Shown here: one piece after another, positions 27,568-36,622 of the stretch
Layout: every line of letters starts with the position of its first letter
Numbering within the stretch: the first letter of the stretch is position 1
From: CBDFLS01 sp965249185
GTDB lineage: Bacteria > Chloroflexota > Dehalococcoidia > Lucifugimonadales > Australimonadaceae
Assembly (NCBI GenBank): GCA_965249185.1
Contig: CBDFLS010000002.1
Coordinates: 2,046,001 to 2,110,000, forward strand
Direction: 5' to 3'
DNA length: 64,000 bases
Position numbers and translations under genes: made by a program
Notes under the pieces: generated by a model
The model's database searches: none
What the model was told of the DNA's origin: nothing
Seen by the model: the letters and a program-made list of their open reading frames with translations, nothing else

Positions 27568-27596
27568 ACGGGCCCCGTATATTCTACGGGGCCCGT
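27568..27596 (-). terminator. Hairpin terminator of the 27,682 gene
   Basis: ACGGGCCCCGTA (27,568-27,579) and TACGGGGCCCGT (27,585-27,596) form a 12-bp perfect stem with loop TATTC. On the complementary strand CTCTTTTCGG follows, giving a short T-run. Confidence 0.7.
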
Positions 27597-27681
27597 TGGC
27601 CCACACCCGTGGCGCGTCGAGAGGGGCCGAGGAGGAGGGAAACCCGGAACTGTTCAATAAGGTCGTTCCGGGCAACCCTCG

Positions 27682-28128
27682 TCAGGCGGTGGCCACCCGC
27701 GTTTTCAGGGCTGGGGCTTGCTGGAGGTGGACGCGCCTCCAGAGCTCAAAGTCCAGCTCGCAGCCATCGGGCTGGACCTGCAGGATGGCCCGGTCCATCT
27801 TGATCAGGAAGCGGGCGCTCTTCAGGGGATCGCTCCGGCCCTCCTGTTGGAGTCTGAACTCCAGGTGTTTCAGGTTCCGCTCCACCTCCTGGCCGTCGAT
27901 GGAGTCGCCCTCCAGGACTACGATGCCGTGGTGGGCCAGGGGCAGCGCCCAGGGCCCGCGGAACTCCATGTCCCGGGTGACGAGGGTTCGTTTAAGCGCG
28001 ATGGCCCCGTTCAGGCCAACGGGCCCGGGGGCCCGCCACAGGTCCTCGGCGTGGACCACATCCAGTGTGTCGCCGGAGACGCGGGGCATTCCCACATCCA
28101 GGAGCCATTGGAAACGGGTCTCGCTCAT
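27682..28128 (-). CDS. Hypothetical protein
   Basis: A 148-residue protein from the ATG at 28,128, which is preceded by GGAGGTG at ideal spacing. I recognise no family. It is predicted soluble, with alternating strands such as GPVGLNGAIALKRTLVTRD, WALPLAHHGIVVLEGDS and a helical EVERNLKHLEFRLQQEG. It lies between hairpins at 27,568-27,596 and 28,179-28,201, so it is likely a single-gene unit. Codon use looks native. Confidence 0.7.
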   Translation of the reverse strand: MSETRFQWLLDVGMPRVSGDTLDVVHAEDLWRAPGPVGLNGAIALKRTLVTRDMEFRGPWALPLAHHGIVVLEGDSIDGQEVERNLKHLEFRLQQEGRSDPLKSARFLIKMDRAILQVQPDGCELDFELWRRVHLQQAPALKTRVATA

Positions 28129-28178
28129 GGGCACCTCCATGATAGCGGTCGCTTCTGACCTGCGCCTTCCTCTATGAA

Positions 28179-28201
28179 CGGGCCCACAACGAAGGGGCCC
28201 G
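28179..28201 (-). terminator. Hairpin just after nrdJ
   Basis: CGGGCCC (28,179-28,185) pairs with GGGCCCG (28,195-28,201), nine bases after the nrdJ stop in the leftward sense. No strong T-run follows. Confidence 0.5.
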
Positions 28202-28209
28202 CCATCTGT

Positions 28210-30480
28210 TCAGCCGCACTTGTTCCAACCGCAGGCGGGGCAGGAGATGCATCCCTCCTGCATCAGGGTGGGCCCGTTGCAGTCCGGGCACTTGCGCTGA
28301 GAGGCCAACAGCTCCGGGGTGTGGCCGTGGCCGTTTCCATTGCCGTTTCCATTGCCGGCCAACTCATGGGGGGCCGCGATGGGGAGCGTGGCCTGGGCCG
28401 CGAAAGCCGCCCTCACGCGCCGCTCCTGCTCGGTGGAGCCCAGGGCGTGGGTGGCCATGGCCAGGGCCACGGCGTCGGGGGCCGACTTGACCAGCCGGCC
28501 CTGGTCCCACACCGGCTCGCTGGTGATGCCCCGGAGCTGCTCCACCAGCTCCACGGCGGGCACGCCTGAGCGAAGGGCCAGGGAGATGAGGCGGGAGATG
28601 GCCTCCAGGTACGCCTGGTCGGTGCTGCCCGCCTTGCCGACGGTGGTGAACACCTCGAAGGGCTTGCCGTCGGCGTCGAAGTTGATGGTGACGTAGGCGT
28701 TGCCGTGGGCGGTGCGGACGCGCTCGGTGATGCCACGGATGGCCTTGGGCCGCTCGCGAGGCACCCGGAGAGAGGAGGTCTGCCCCTGGACGGCGGCCTC
28801 CTCTTTACGCGAGCCGGGCACCTCCAGAACCTGGGTGGGCTTGCTGCCGTCCCGGTAGATGGTGATGCCGTTGCACTTGGTCTTGTGGGCCAGCAGATAA
28901 GCGTTCTCCACGTCGTCGCGGGAGGCGTTGCTGCGCATGTTGATGGTCTTGGAGACGGCCAGATCCGTGTGGGCCTGGAAGGCCGCCTGCATCCTGATAT
29001 GGGCCTCGTAGGGTATCTCCATGGCCGTGGCGAAGAGCCGCTTCACATCGTCGGGAATGCCGTCCACTCCCTGGATGGAGCCGGTCTTGACCACCTGCTC
29101 CATGAGCTCCTCGCTCCAGAAGCCCCGCTCCCGGGCGATCTGCTCCAGGTGCGGGTTCACCTCCTGCAGGTGCTTGCCGTCCAGCACATTCTTGACGAAG
29201 GCCAGGGCGAAGACCGGCTCGACGCCCGAGGAGCAGCCGGCGATGGCGGAGATGCTGCCGGTGGGGGCGATGCAGGTGCGGGTGGCGTTGCGGATGGGCT
29301 CGCTGAGGCAGGCGGGGTAGGGGCCCCGCTCCGTGGCCAGCTCCACCGAGACCTCGCGGGCGGTGCGGTTGATGAGCCCCATGACCTGGTCGGCCAGCTC
29401 CAGGGCCTGCGGGTCCTCGTAGGGGATGCCCAGCATGATGAGGGCGTCGTGCCAGCCCATCACGCCCAGGCCGGTCTTGCGGGTGGCCTGCACCGCCCGG
29501 TTCACCTCCTCGGTGGGGAACTGGTTGACGGTGACCACGTTATCGAGGAATCGGGCGCAGACGCGTACCGTCTCCTCCAGCGCGTCGAAGTCGAAGCTGC
29601 TCTGGCCCGCCGTGGCGCCGGCCTGGACGAACTTGGCCAGGTTGATGGAGCCGAGGTTGCACGCCTCGTTGGCGAGCAGGGGCACCTCGCCGCAGGGGTT
29701 GGTGCTCTCCAGCCGGCCCAGGTGGGGCGTGGGGTTGCGGCGGTTGGCCTCGTCGATGAAGTAGAGGCCGGGGTCGCCGGTGCTCCATGCGCTGTCGACG
29801 ATCTCCTTCCAGAGATGCCGGGCGGAGACGGCCTGGGTCTTCTCGCCGGTGGCGGGGTCCACCAGCTCCCAGTCCTCGTCGCGCTCCACGGCTTCCATGA
29901 AGGCATCGCTTATGGCCACGGAGACGTTGAAGTTCTGGGCGGTGACGTAGTCATCTTTCATGTGGATGAAGTCGAGGACCTCCGGGTGGGACACGGAGAG
30001 GATGCCCATGTTGGCGCCGTGGCGCTTCCCCCCTTGGGTGATCATGTCGGAGAGGGAGGAGAGCATTTTGAGCACGGCCACGGAGCCGCAGGCCTTGCCG
30101 TGGGTGGTGGTGATGGAGCTGCCGCGGCTGCGCAGGCGGGAGAAGGAGTAGCCGATGCCACCGCCGAACTTCTGAATCATGGCGGAGGTGGTGGCCGCCT
30201 GCATGATGGAGGCCATGGTGTCCTCGATGGGGATGACGAAGCAGGCGGAGAGGGTTCCCTGGCCCGTGCCGGCGTTGAATAGGGTGGGGGAGTTGGGTAG
30301 GAAGCGGCAGTCGGCCATCATCTCGTAGAACCGCTCGGCCCACTGCTCCTGGTCCTGCTCCGGGGAGGCCACGGCGCGGGCCACCCGCTGAAAGAGGTCC
30401 GCGGGGGACTCGTTGTTCAGCAGGTAGCGGGTCTTGAGAACGGTCAGGGCGTTCTCGGTGAGGTTCGGAGTGGTAACCAT
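28210..30480 (-). CDS. nrdJ: Adenosylcobalamin-dependent (class II) ribonucleotide reductase
   Basis: Reduces ribonucleotides to deoxyribonucleotides using a radical from B12. It is 756 residues. Visible are FLPNSPTLFNAG, the radical-site loop STNPCGEVPLL with the active Cys, the substrate-binding region MGWHDALIMLGIPYED, and the C-terminal swinging-arm cysteines in CPDCNGPTLMQ...CPACGWNKCG. A Gly-Asn run (GNGNGNGNGHGH) links the arm. Class II enzymes work with or without oxygen. The gene is followed by a hairpin and preceded by nrdR 140 bases away. No cobalamin riboswitch is apparent. Confidence 0.95.
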   Translation of the reverse strand: MVTTPNLTENALTVLKTRYLLNNESPADLFQRVARAVASPEQDQEQWAERFYEMMADCRFLPNSPTLFNAGTGQGTLSACFVIPIEDTMASIMQAATTSAMIQKFGGGIGYSFSRLRSRGSSITTTHGKACGSVAVLKMLSSLSDMITQGGKRHGANMGILSVSHPEVLDFIHMKDDYVTAQNFNVSVAISDAFMEAVERDEDWELVDPATGEKTQAVSARHLWKEIVDSAWSTGDPGLYFIDEANRRNPTPHLGRLESTNPCGEVPLLANEACNLGSINLAKFVQAGATAGQSSFDFDALEETVRVCARFLDNVVTVNQFPTEEVNRAVQATRKTGLGVMGWHDALIMLGIPYEDPQALELADQVMGLINRTAREVSVELATERGPYPACLSEPIRNATRTCIAPTGSISAIAGCSSGVEPVFALAFVKNVLDGKHLQEVNPHLEQIARERGFWSEELMEQVVKTGSIQGVDGIPDDVKRLFATAMEIPYEAHIRMQAAFQAHTDLAVSKTINMRSNASRDDVENAYLLAHKTKCNGITIYRDGSKPTQVLEVPGSRKEEAAVQGQTSSLRVPRERPKAIRGITERVRTAHGNAYVTINFDADGKPFEVFTTVGKAGSTDQAYLEAISRLISLALRSGVPAVELVEQLRGITSEPVWDQGRLVKSAPDAVALAMATHALGSTEQERRVRAAFAAQATLPIAAPHELAGNGNGNGNGHGHTPELLASQRKCPDCNGPTLMQEGCISCPACGWNKCG

Positions 30481-30622
30481 AATGGGCTCCTAAATGCGGC
30501 AAAGCATCGACGCGTGGGGATTCGGGTATGCTGCCGGCTCTCCGCTACAGTGCGGGTCGCGGGCGCATCTTTTCGGTCTTTTTGGTTATGTTTCGCTTCC
30601 CTCTCAGCTTGCGCGGGCCTCG

Positions 30623-31243
30623 TTAGCTCTTCGGCCCCGATTGCGCTCCATCCCGCTCCGGCAACTCCACCACCTTGCCGTGGAGGGTGGCGCGGGGCCG
30701 ACGGCCCCGGCGTGGCTTTCGTTGCTGGCGGGCCGCCGCGTCCTCCGGCAGAAGGCTGAGCTGGGAGACCGCCGCCGTCTGCCGCTGGCTCTCCCGCATG
30801 GCTGTCTGGAGCGATTCGATCTCCCGACTGAACTCGTCCAAGTCGTCGAAGTCCCGGTAGACGCTGGCGTAGCGGATATAGGCCACGCGGTCCAGCTCCT
30901 GGAGCCTGTTGATGACGATCTCGCCGATCATGACGGTGGTGACCTCGCCCCGGCCCAGGCCCAGGAGCCCGGCCTCGATCTCGTCCACTACCTTCTCCAA
31001 CGTCCCGGTGGGGAGTGCGCGCTTGGCGCAGGCCAACCGGATGCTGTTCAGCAGCTTGTCCCGGTTGAACTCCTCGCGGCGGTTGTCCCGCTTGGCCACG
31101 ATGAGAGCGGAGCTCTGCACCCGCTCGTAGGTGGTGAAGCGGACACCGCACCGCAGGCACTCGCGGCGGCGGCGGATACTCTCGCCGGAGTCGCGGGAGT
31201 CGGTGACGCGGGACTCGATATCGCCGCAGTAGGGGCATCGCAT
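30623..31243 (-). CDS. nrdR: Transcriptional repressor NrdR, with long C-terminal tail
   Basis: Zinc-ribbon and ATP-cone repressor of ribonucleotide reductase genes. From the ATG at 31,243 it is 206 residues. The ribbon cysteines are in MRCPYCGD and CLRCGVRFTTYER; the ATP cone spans about residues 49-140. About 55 residues after the ATP cone are extra compared with the usual 150; they are rich in Gln, Arg and Pro (RQQRKPRRGRRPRA). Its position next to nrdJ matches its role. Longer upstream starts are in frame but are not family-like. Confidence 0.93.
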   Translation of the reverse strand: MRCPYCGDIESRVTDSRDSGESIRRRRECLRCGVRFTTYERVQSSALIVAKRDNRREEFNRDKLLNSIRLACAKRALPTGTLEKVVDEIEAGLLGLGRGEVTTVMIGEIVINRLQELDRVAYIRYASVYRDFDDLDEFSREIESLQTAMRESQRQTAAVSQLSLLPEDAAARQQRKPRRGRRPRATLHGKVVELPERDGAQSGPKS

Positions 31244-31334
31244 GGTCGGCTCAGGTCTCCCGGCGCGGCGTTCTGGGGGATCGATGGGTGGTCTGGGGAG
31301 GATGGAGAGATAGGCCCCCAGACCACCCGCTATG

Positions 31335-31384
31335 GAACACCGAAACCGGTGTTCTGTCAATGAGTGGACGACAATATGTTGTGT
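31335..31384 (-). promoter_or_regulatory. nrdR upstream hairpin and possible NrdR box
   Basis: GAACACCG (31,335-31,342) and CGGTGTTC (31,347-31,354) form a perfect 8-bp stem with loop AAAC. Next to it, ACAATATGTTGTGT (31,371-31,384) has dyad symmetry like an NrdR box. A second AT-rich candidate, ACATTATATAGTATGT, lies at 31,515-31,530. Spacing is wider than usual for paired boxes. Confidence 0.3.
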
Positions 31385-31602
31385 TTTAAGGTGCCGCTGC
31401 CACCAGATGAGGTGGCCACGATGAAGCGTGGCCTATTCTGCGCGGGCGGCGGAGGGATGTCAAGAGGTTTTAGCGCTAATTCCCGCTATATGACGGGGGT
31501 TTCGCTGGCCAATCACATTATATAGTATGTAGCTGCGGTTTGCTACTAGACGCTGTGCGGAGTGCTCTCTTGGACTGCGGGAGCGCGGAGGGTGCCGCTG
31601 GG

Positions 31603-31743
31603 ATGCGAGGGTCGAGGAGACAGCGTAGGAGAAGAGGGCGGCGGCCGGCCCCTGGAGGGCATGGGCTGCCGCTGCTGATTATCGTTATCCTGCTGGTGCT
31701 CGCGGCCGCCTTTACCCTGGCCCGGCTCCTGCCAGGGTCCTGA
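31603..31743 (+). CDS. Possible small membrane protein
   Basis: A 46-residue frame (ATG 31,603; an upstream ATG at 31,540 is also in frame). It has a very basic N-terminus (RGSRRQRRRRGRRP) and one hydrophobic segment, LPLLIIVILLVLAAAFTLARLL. The positive-inside layout suits a single-span protein. GGAGGGTG precedes it at 9-16 bases. It lies in a gene-poor region near dispersed repeats and could be chance. Confidence 0.3.
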   Translation: MRGSRRQRRRRGRRPAPGGHGLPLLIIVILLVLAAAFTLARLLPGS

Positions 31744-32173
31744 GGTCCGTCCGTCATTGGAAGGAAGGGCGGAGCATCTCTCGCCGGCAGACGACAGACC
31801 TTTCCCTCTGCTCAAAGGCTGAGGGCTTAGGGTGACCCTTCGACAAGCTCAGGGTGAGCGGTTTCGGAGTCCCGCTCATGGTGAGGTTCTCGAACCATGA
31901 GCGGGGCATCATCGGACAGGATGACATAACCGAAGAGCGTGGGGGCCGCTCCGCACGGAGCGGAGGGGGAGGTCTCCCCGGCACCTCCGTGTTGAGATGG
32001 GCTTTGGAGGCGCAGGCCGGGGGCAAAGACGAGCCCCGCGGAGTCCCGCGGGGCCCGGGAGCCTGCTCCCATGGCGCGGAGTGGAGAGAGCAGGGGATCG
32101 GGGAACGCTCGTCCGGGCGCTCCAGACGTGCCCCGACGCATCGGGGCATGAACGACACGCTATGTGGAGGAGG
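31744..32173. other. Gene-free region with several hairpins and dispersed repeats
   Basis: No convincing gene. It holds a dispersed repeat at about 31,830-31,930 and hairpins at 32,034-32,053 (CCCCGCGG, loop AGTC) and 32,131-32,146 (CCCCGA, loop CGCA), then the ftsZ terminator. Confidence 0.6.
31830..31930. repeat. Dispersed intergenic repeat with long inverted arms
   Basis: CCCTTCGACAAGCTCAGGGT at 31,836-31,855 is the core of a second well-known dispersed bacterial repeat. CCCGCTCATGGT (31,871-31,882) and ACCATGAGCGGG (31,894-31,905) form a perfect 12-bp inverted repeat inside it. No coding content. Confidence 0.7.
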
Positions 32174-32212
32174 CCCGGGGCCCGTGCGGGAGGCATCGCA
32201 CGGGACCCCGGG
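32174..32212 (-). terminator. Terminator hairpin of ftsZ
   Basis: CCCGTGCG (32,181-32,188) pairs with CGCACGGG (32,197-32,204); the outer CCCGGGG/CCCCGGG adds seven pairs with one bulged base. It lies 16-54 bases downstream of the ftsZ stop in the leftward sense. Confidence 0.6.
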
Positions 32213-32227
32213 AAGGAACGGTTGTGG

Positions 32228-33448
32228 CTAGCCCCGTTTGTGAGCGTGGTGCTCGTCACGCAAGAACGGTGGCAGATCGAGCGTGCTCTCGTCACCGAGC
32301 GCCTTGCGGAGGATCTCCGAGATACTGTCATCGTCCTCTAAGGAGCCGCTCTCAATGCTGGGTAGACCCGTGGCGATGATCGTCACGCGCACCTCGTCGT
32401 CCATCTTCAGGTCGGTGACCATGCCGAAGATGATGTTGGCCTCGGCGTCGACGGCGCGGCTGATGACGTCGGCGGCCTTCTGGACCTCCAGAAGGGTGAG
32501 GTCGTTGCCGCCGGTGATGTTGAAGAGCACGCCCCGCGCGCCCTCAATGCTCACGTCGAGCATGGGGCTGTTGATGGCGGCCTGGGCGGCATCCACCGCG
32601 CGGTTCTCCCCCCTGCCGGTGGCGATGGCCATCCAGGCGGGGCCGGCCCCGCTCATGATGGCCTTGATGTCGGCGAAGTCTAGGTTGATCTCGCCGGGGA
32701 CGGTGACCAGCTCGGCGATGGCCTGCACCCCCTGGCGCAGCACATCGTCCGCCATCTTGAAGGCGTTCTCGGCCGTCATGTTCTCGTCGCAGATGCTGGC
32801 GAGCCGGTCGTTGGGGATGACGATGACGGTGTCCACGTTGTCCTTCAACTGCTGGATGCCGTCCTCGGCCTGCTTGCTGCGCTTGCGGCCCTCGAAGTTG
32901 AAGGGCTTGGTGACGACGGCAATGGTGAGGGCGCCGGTCTCCTTGCCGATCTCGGCCACGACCGGCGCGGCGCCGGTGCCGGTGCCGCCGCCCATGCCGG
33001 CGGCGATGAAGATCATGTCGGAGCCGCGGACGGCCTCGTAGAGCTCCTCCCGCGACTCCTCGGCGGCCGCCCGGCCCAGCTCTGGGTTACCCCCGACTCC
33101 GAGGCCTCGGGTCAGCTTGTCGCCGATGCGAATCTTGACCGGTATCTCGGAGCGGAGCAGGTGCTGGGCGTCGGTGTTGACGGCCAGGTACTCCACACCC
33201 GGGATCCGCTCACGGAACATGCGGGAGACGGCGTTGCCGCCGCCGCCGCCCACCCCGATCACCTTCACCTGGGCGATTCCATCGCTCTCGAGTGGATAGC
33301 TGGTCTGATAGCTGTCTGTCATCTCTACTGTGCTCCTTTCAGGTTCTTCCTCATATGACTCTTGGCGCTCTTCTTCGGGCCCTGGCGTAAACGGCGCTGC
33401 GCCGTCCGCTGCGCCTGGGGCCTCTTCCTTCTCTTGCTCTTGGTTCAT
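32228..33448 (-). CDS. ftsZ: Cell division protein FtsZ
   Basis: Tubulin-like GTPase that forms the division ring. It is 406 residues with the GTP loop GGGTGTGA at 153-160, [12 protein letters not shown] near 66-77, NTDAQHL, the T7-loop region [15 protein letters not shown] and the C-terminal peptide DLPPFLRD that binds FtsA. About 42 N-terminal residues are acidic ([10 protein letters not shown]) and unusual. [10 protein letters not shown] at residue 43 is an alternative start with its own AAAGGAG site. It is the last gene of mraZ-rsmH-ftsA-ftsZ, 52 bases after ftsA. Confidence 0.96.
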   Translation of the reverse strand: MNQEQEKEEAPGAADGAAPFTPGPEEERQESYEEEPERSTVEMTDSYQTSYPLESDGIAQVKVIGVGGGGGNAVSRMFRERIPGVEYLAVNTDAQHLLRSEIPVKIRIGDKLTRGLGVGGNPELGRAAAEESREELYEAVRGSDMIFIAAGMGGGTGTGAAPVVAEIGKETGALTIAVVTKPFNFEGRKRSKQAEDGIQQLKDNVDTVIVIPNDRLASICDENMTAENAFKMADDVLRQGVQAIAELVTVPGEINLDFADIKAIMSGAGPAWMAIATGRGENRAVDAAQAAINSPMLDVSIEGARGVLFNITGGNDLTLLEVQKAADVISRAVDAEANIIFGMVTDLKMDDEVRVTIIATGLPSIESGSLEDDDSISEILRKALGDESTLDLPPFLRDEHHAHKRG

Positions 33449-33500
33449 TGTTTCCGGCTCACCTCCATGGACGAGAGTTAACCAACGATGTTTCCCACGG

Positions 33501-34766
33501 TCAGGCCTGCGCCTCTTTCGGACGCTTGAAGGTGAAACGTGACAGCCATCCCCTGAGGCGTCGCATGGCGGGCGCCGAGAGGGATGGGGCTCCGCCGTTG
33601 AACGGCTTCGGATCGCCGCGGCGGATGCCCCAGAGCAAGAGGCCGACGGTAGTGGCGAAGGCGGCGTCCTCCAGCTCTGTGGGAAGACCCAGCGCCTGGG
33701 ACGGGGACCCCTGCCGCACGGGGCAGGAGGCGTACTCCTCGGCCACCTCCAGCAGGCCGGGCAGGTTGGAGGTGCCGCCGGTAATAACCATGCCGGCCGG
33801 CGGCATCCGGTCGAGCCCCGCTTCCTTCACCTTGTGGAGGATGAGCCGGACCAGGTCCACCGACCTGTCGTGGAGGAGGGCATAAAAGGTAAGACTCGGG
33901 ACCGTCTTGGTGACGGACCCCTCTCCAATCGGTATCTCCATGGTGTCGTTGGGGCCTATGCCATCGACGATGGAGGAGCCGTAGCGCAGCTTGGTCTGCT
34001 CCGCCGCTGCCAGGGTGATCCCCAAGCCCCGCGAGAGGTCATGGGTGAACTGCCAGCCGCCCACGGGCAGCGCGGCCGTATGCCAGATGGCGCCGTCCTT
34101 GAAGATGGCGATATCGCTGGTGCCCCCGCCCACGTCGACCAGCACCACGCCGGTGTCCCGCTCATCGGCGCTGAGCACGGCTTCGCTGCTGGCCAGGTGC
34201 TCGATGATCAGGCCCTTCACGGTCACGCCGGCGGACCGCACCACCCTGGCCAGGTTCTCCATGGGTGCCAGGTCGCCGATAACCACGTGGGACTCGGAGC
34301 TCAGGTGTTGGCCGGAGAGCCCCACCGGATTGTTCACTTCGTTCAAGCCGTCCACGGTGTAAGACCGGGGAATGACGTGGACGAGACGGCGTCGGTCGGC
34401 GGCCTGGTCGGAGGTGGAGCTGAGCAGGCGGTCGACGTCCCGCTGGGAGACCACCGAGCGCCGCTTGCGCGCCACGGGCACGGAGACGCTGGCGTTGATG
34501 CAGGTGAGAAAGCTGCCGGTGATGCCCACGTAGGCGGGCGGCAGGCGCCGGCCCAGCATCAGCCGCGCTTCATCGACGGAGCGGCGCACCGACTCCGCCA
34601 GCTCATCGGGGCTGACCACCATCCCTTTCTTCATGCCGGTGGACCTGGCGTGTCCCAAGGCCACAACCTCCACCGTGCCGGCGTGGCTCACTCGGCCCAC
34701 GAGGGTTCCCACCTTGGTGGTGCCGACGTCCACGGCGCAGTAGAGTGACTCTTTGGTGCGTGACAT
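33501..34766 (-). CDS. ftsA: Cell division protein FtsA
   Basis: Actin-like ATPase that tethers FtsZ to the membrane. From the ATG at 34,766 (AAGGAGA upstream) it is 421 residues. The actin-fold motifs are [14 protein letters not shown] (phosphate 1), [15 protein letters not shown] (phosphate 2) and [12 protein letters not shown] (adenosine). The C-terminal amphipathic tail ends [15 protein letters not shown], fitting the membrane-targeting helix. It sits between rsmH and ftsZ. Confidence 0.95.
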   Translation of the reverse strand: MSRTKESLYCAVDVGTTKVGTLVGRVSHAGTVEVVALGHARSTGMKKGMVVSPDELAESVRRSVDEARLMLGRRLPPAYVGITGSFLTCINASVSVPVARKRRSVVSQRDVDRLLSSTSDQAADRRRLVHVIPRSYTVDGLNEVNNPVGLSGQHLSSESHVVIGDLAPMENLARVVRSAGVTVKGLIIEHLASSEAVLSADERDTGVVLVDVGGGTSDIAIFKDGAIWHTAALPVGGWQFTHDLSRGLGITLAAAEQTKLRYGSSIVDGIGPNDTMEIPIGEGSVTKTVPSLTFYALLHDRSVDLVRLILHKVKEAGLDRMPPAGMVITGGTSNLPGLLEVAEEYASCPVRQGSPSQALGLPTELEDAAFATTVGLLLWGIRRGDPKPFNGGAPSLSAPAMRRLRGWLSRFTFKRPKEAQA

Positions 34767-34819
34767 GGCGGACTTCTCCTTAGGACCGTGGAGCGCCTGG
34801 CGCCCCGGTCCGAGATCTC

Positions 34820-35719
34820 CTATGTGCTCTCCGCCACTCGAAGGCGGGCGCTCCTGCAACGGCGGTTTTGGCGTACCTCTTCCTGAGTCGGCCTGATCAC
34901 CTTCTTCGTCAGCGGACGTAGCGTCGCTTCCTGCTCCGAGGTCCGGCCGCTCCGGAGGAACTCTTTGACGGCCCGGTCCTCCAGGGAGTGGTAGGCGATG
35001 GTGACGAGCCGGCCGCCACGGTCGAGGACCGAGTGGGCCTGGACCAGTCCCTCCGCGAGGTTCTCCAGCTCTCGGTTGGTGGCAATGCGCAGCGCCTGAA
35101 ACGTGCGCGTGGCGGGGTGGGTGCGGCCCCGGCGGTAGCCGGAGGCGCGCCGCACGATCTCAGCCAGCTCGTGGCTGGTGGCGATGGGGCGCTGGGCCAC
35201 GATGGCCCGGGCGATGCGCCGTGAGCGGGGCTCCTGCCCCAGTAGGAAGAGGAGGTCGGCCAGCTCCTCCTGGTCGCTGTGGTTCACCAGGTCCGCCGCG
35301 GTGAGCTCCTGGTCCGGGTCGAAACGCATGTCTAGGGGCTCCGGGCGCTGAAAGCTGAACCCGCGCTCCTCCCGGTCGAGCTGGCGGGAGGAGATGCCGA
35401 GGTCGAAGAGTACGCCGTCGGCGGGCACGAAGCCACAGCTTCTGGCCACTGAGTCCAGGGACGCGTAGCTCGCCTGAATCACCGTGGCGGCCTTGCCGTA
35501 GGGGGCCAGCCAAGCCAGGCTTGCCGCCACGGCCTCCGGGTCCACGTCCATTCCCAGCAGGTGGCCGCTGGGCGCCGAGGCGTCGAGGATGGCCAGGGCG
35601 TGGCCGCCGTCCCCAAGGGTGCAGTCGATGTACCGCCCGCCGGGGCGCACGGCCAGGCCCTGGAGGACCTCGTCCACCATGACCGGCTCATGGAACGTCT
35701 GGGGCAGGGCGGAGGTCAC
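34820..35719 (-). CDS. rsmH: 16S rRNA (cytosine1402-N4)-methyltransferase
   Basis: SAM-dependent methyltransferase of 16S rRNA C1402. It is 299 residues from a GTG at 35,719 that overlaps the mraZ stop by four bases (GTGA). Motifs are HEPVMVDEVLQGL, DCTLGDGGHALAIL (SAM motif I), DGVLFDLGISSRQLD and DMRFDP, with LVTIAYHSLEDRAVK. Adjacent to mraZ as in most division clusters. Confidence 0.95.
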   Translation of the reverse strand: MTSALPQTFHEPVMVDEVLQGLAVRPGGRYIDCTLGDGGHALAILDASAPSGHLLGMDVDPEAVAASLAWLAPYGKAATVIQASYASLDSVARSCGFVPADGVLFDLGISSRQLDREERGFSFQRPEPLDMRFDPDQELTAADLVNHSDQEELADLLFLLGQEPRSRRIARAIVAQRPIATSHELAEIVRRASGYRRGRTHPATRTFQALRIATNRELENLAEGLVQAHSVLDRGGRLVTIAYHSLEDRAVKEFLRSGRTSEQEATLRPLTKKVIRPTQEEVRQNRRCRSARLRVAEST

Positions 35720-36159
35720 CGGTTCCCCTCCTCGGCGGAGTCGGCCATGCGGGAGGCTGCCTCCTCTACATAAGGGAGCTCCTGCTCCTCCCAGCGCCGA
35801 CGGTCCCACATCTCCAGGTAGTCGCCGCCCCCCACCAGCACCAACTCATCGTGGATATCCGCATAGCGGCGCAGCGGCTGGGGAAGCAGTACCCGGCCCT
35901 GGCGGTCCAGCTCCAGGTCGAAGGCGCCGCCGAAGGTCATGCGGCGGAGGACCCGCGCGTGGCGGCGGTTCGGCGACATGGCGGCGATGGCGCCCGACCA
36001 CGAGTCCCAGGTGGCGGGGGTGAAGGCCCAGACGCACGGGTCCAGCCCCTTGGTCAGGAAGATGCCTCCTTTGAAGGCCTCCCGGAACCGGGCGGGGACG
36101 GCGATGCGGCCCTGGGCGTCCAGGCGATGGGTGTATTCCCCGTGGAAGCGAACGACCAT
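35716..36159 (-). CDS. mraZ: Transcriptional regulator/division protein MraZ
   Basis: A 147-residue protein with two AbrB-like repeats: HRLDAQGRIAVPARFRE near residue 12 and LELDRQGRVLLPQPLR near 82, each with the DxxGR signature. MraZ binds repeats upstream of its own gene and controls the division cluster. It is the first gene of the operon. Four 10-bp-spaced boxes precede the ATG. The start is clear from the MVVRFHGEYTHRLDAQGR N-terminus. Confidence 0.95.
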   Translation of the reverse strand: MVVRFHGEYTHRLDAQGRIAVPARFREAFKGGIFLTKGLDPCVWAFTPATWDSWSGAIAAMSPNRRHARVLRRMTFGGAFDLELDRQGRVLLPQPLRRYADIHDELVLVGGGDYLEMWDRRRWEEQELPYVEEAASRMADSAEEGNR

Positions 36160-36160
36160 T

Positions 36161-36195
36161 TCCTAATTTCCCCTAATTCGAACCTGTTTGCACCA
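36161..36195 (-). promoter_or_regulatory. MraZ operator (four boxes at 10-bp spacing)
   Basis: On the leftward strand TGGTG, AGGTT, TAGGG and TAGGA lie at 36,191, 36,181, 36,171 and 36,161, exactly 10 bp apart, ending at the mraZ start. The known MraZ site is TGGGN repeated with 5-bp gaps. The boxes are imperfect, but the spacing is exact. Confidence 0.6.
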
Positions 36196-36622
36196 AAACA
36201 AACCAGACTTTAGTACGGTGCTTGCGAAAATGCAAGCCCCTGAACGGCCTGATTTATGGGCATTTTCGTGTGTTGCGGTTGGGTTCCCGGCGTGCGGACC
36301 AGCCCGTTTTTCCTCGGCCGGAGACAATAGGGGCGGCAAGCTGGGCCGCAATTACCCACTATGCGGTTGCGTATGGAGCGCACGCACGATATACGGTAGA
36401 AACGGGGACTTGGGCCCGCGCGGGCTGGCGTCTTTCACGAAGCAATGGGCTATTTTTCGTTTCGATTGGCTTTATTTCGTAGCTGAACTGGGGTGAGCGC
36501 TTGAGCCGGTGGGGCCGATGGTGTTAAATGCGTGAAGCCAAGCGGAGCTCGCCCCGTTTGCCCGAGAGGAGCGCATAAGGCGTCTCCGGGGCGACTCGCG
36601 CGGTCCAAGAGCCGGAGGAGAT
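36196..36622. other. Divergent intergenic region between mraZ and an aminotransferase
   Basis: About 430 bases with less GC than the neighbours and no gene I can support. Near 36,551-36,596, GCCCCG...CGGGGC encloses GAGA/TCTC and CGC/GCG pairs with loop ATAAG, a bulged hairpin just before the aminotransferase start. A GGAGGAG ribosome site follows at about 36,612-36,618. Promoters for both sides must lie here, but I see no clear boxes. Confidence 0.5.

Noticed and set aside
31754..32158. Leftward frame in the ftsZ-downstream region
   Set aside because: Crosses dispersed repeats and hairpins; no family-like sequence.
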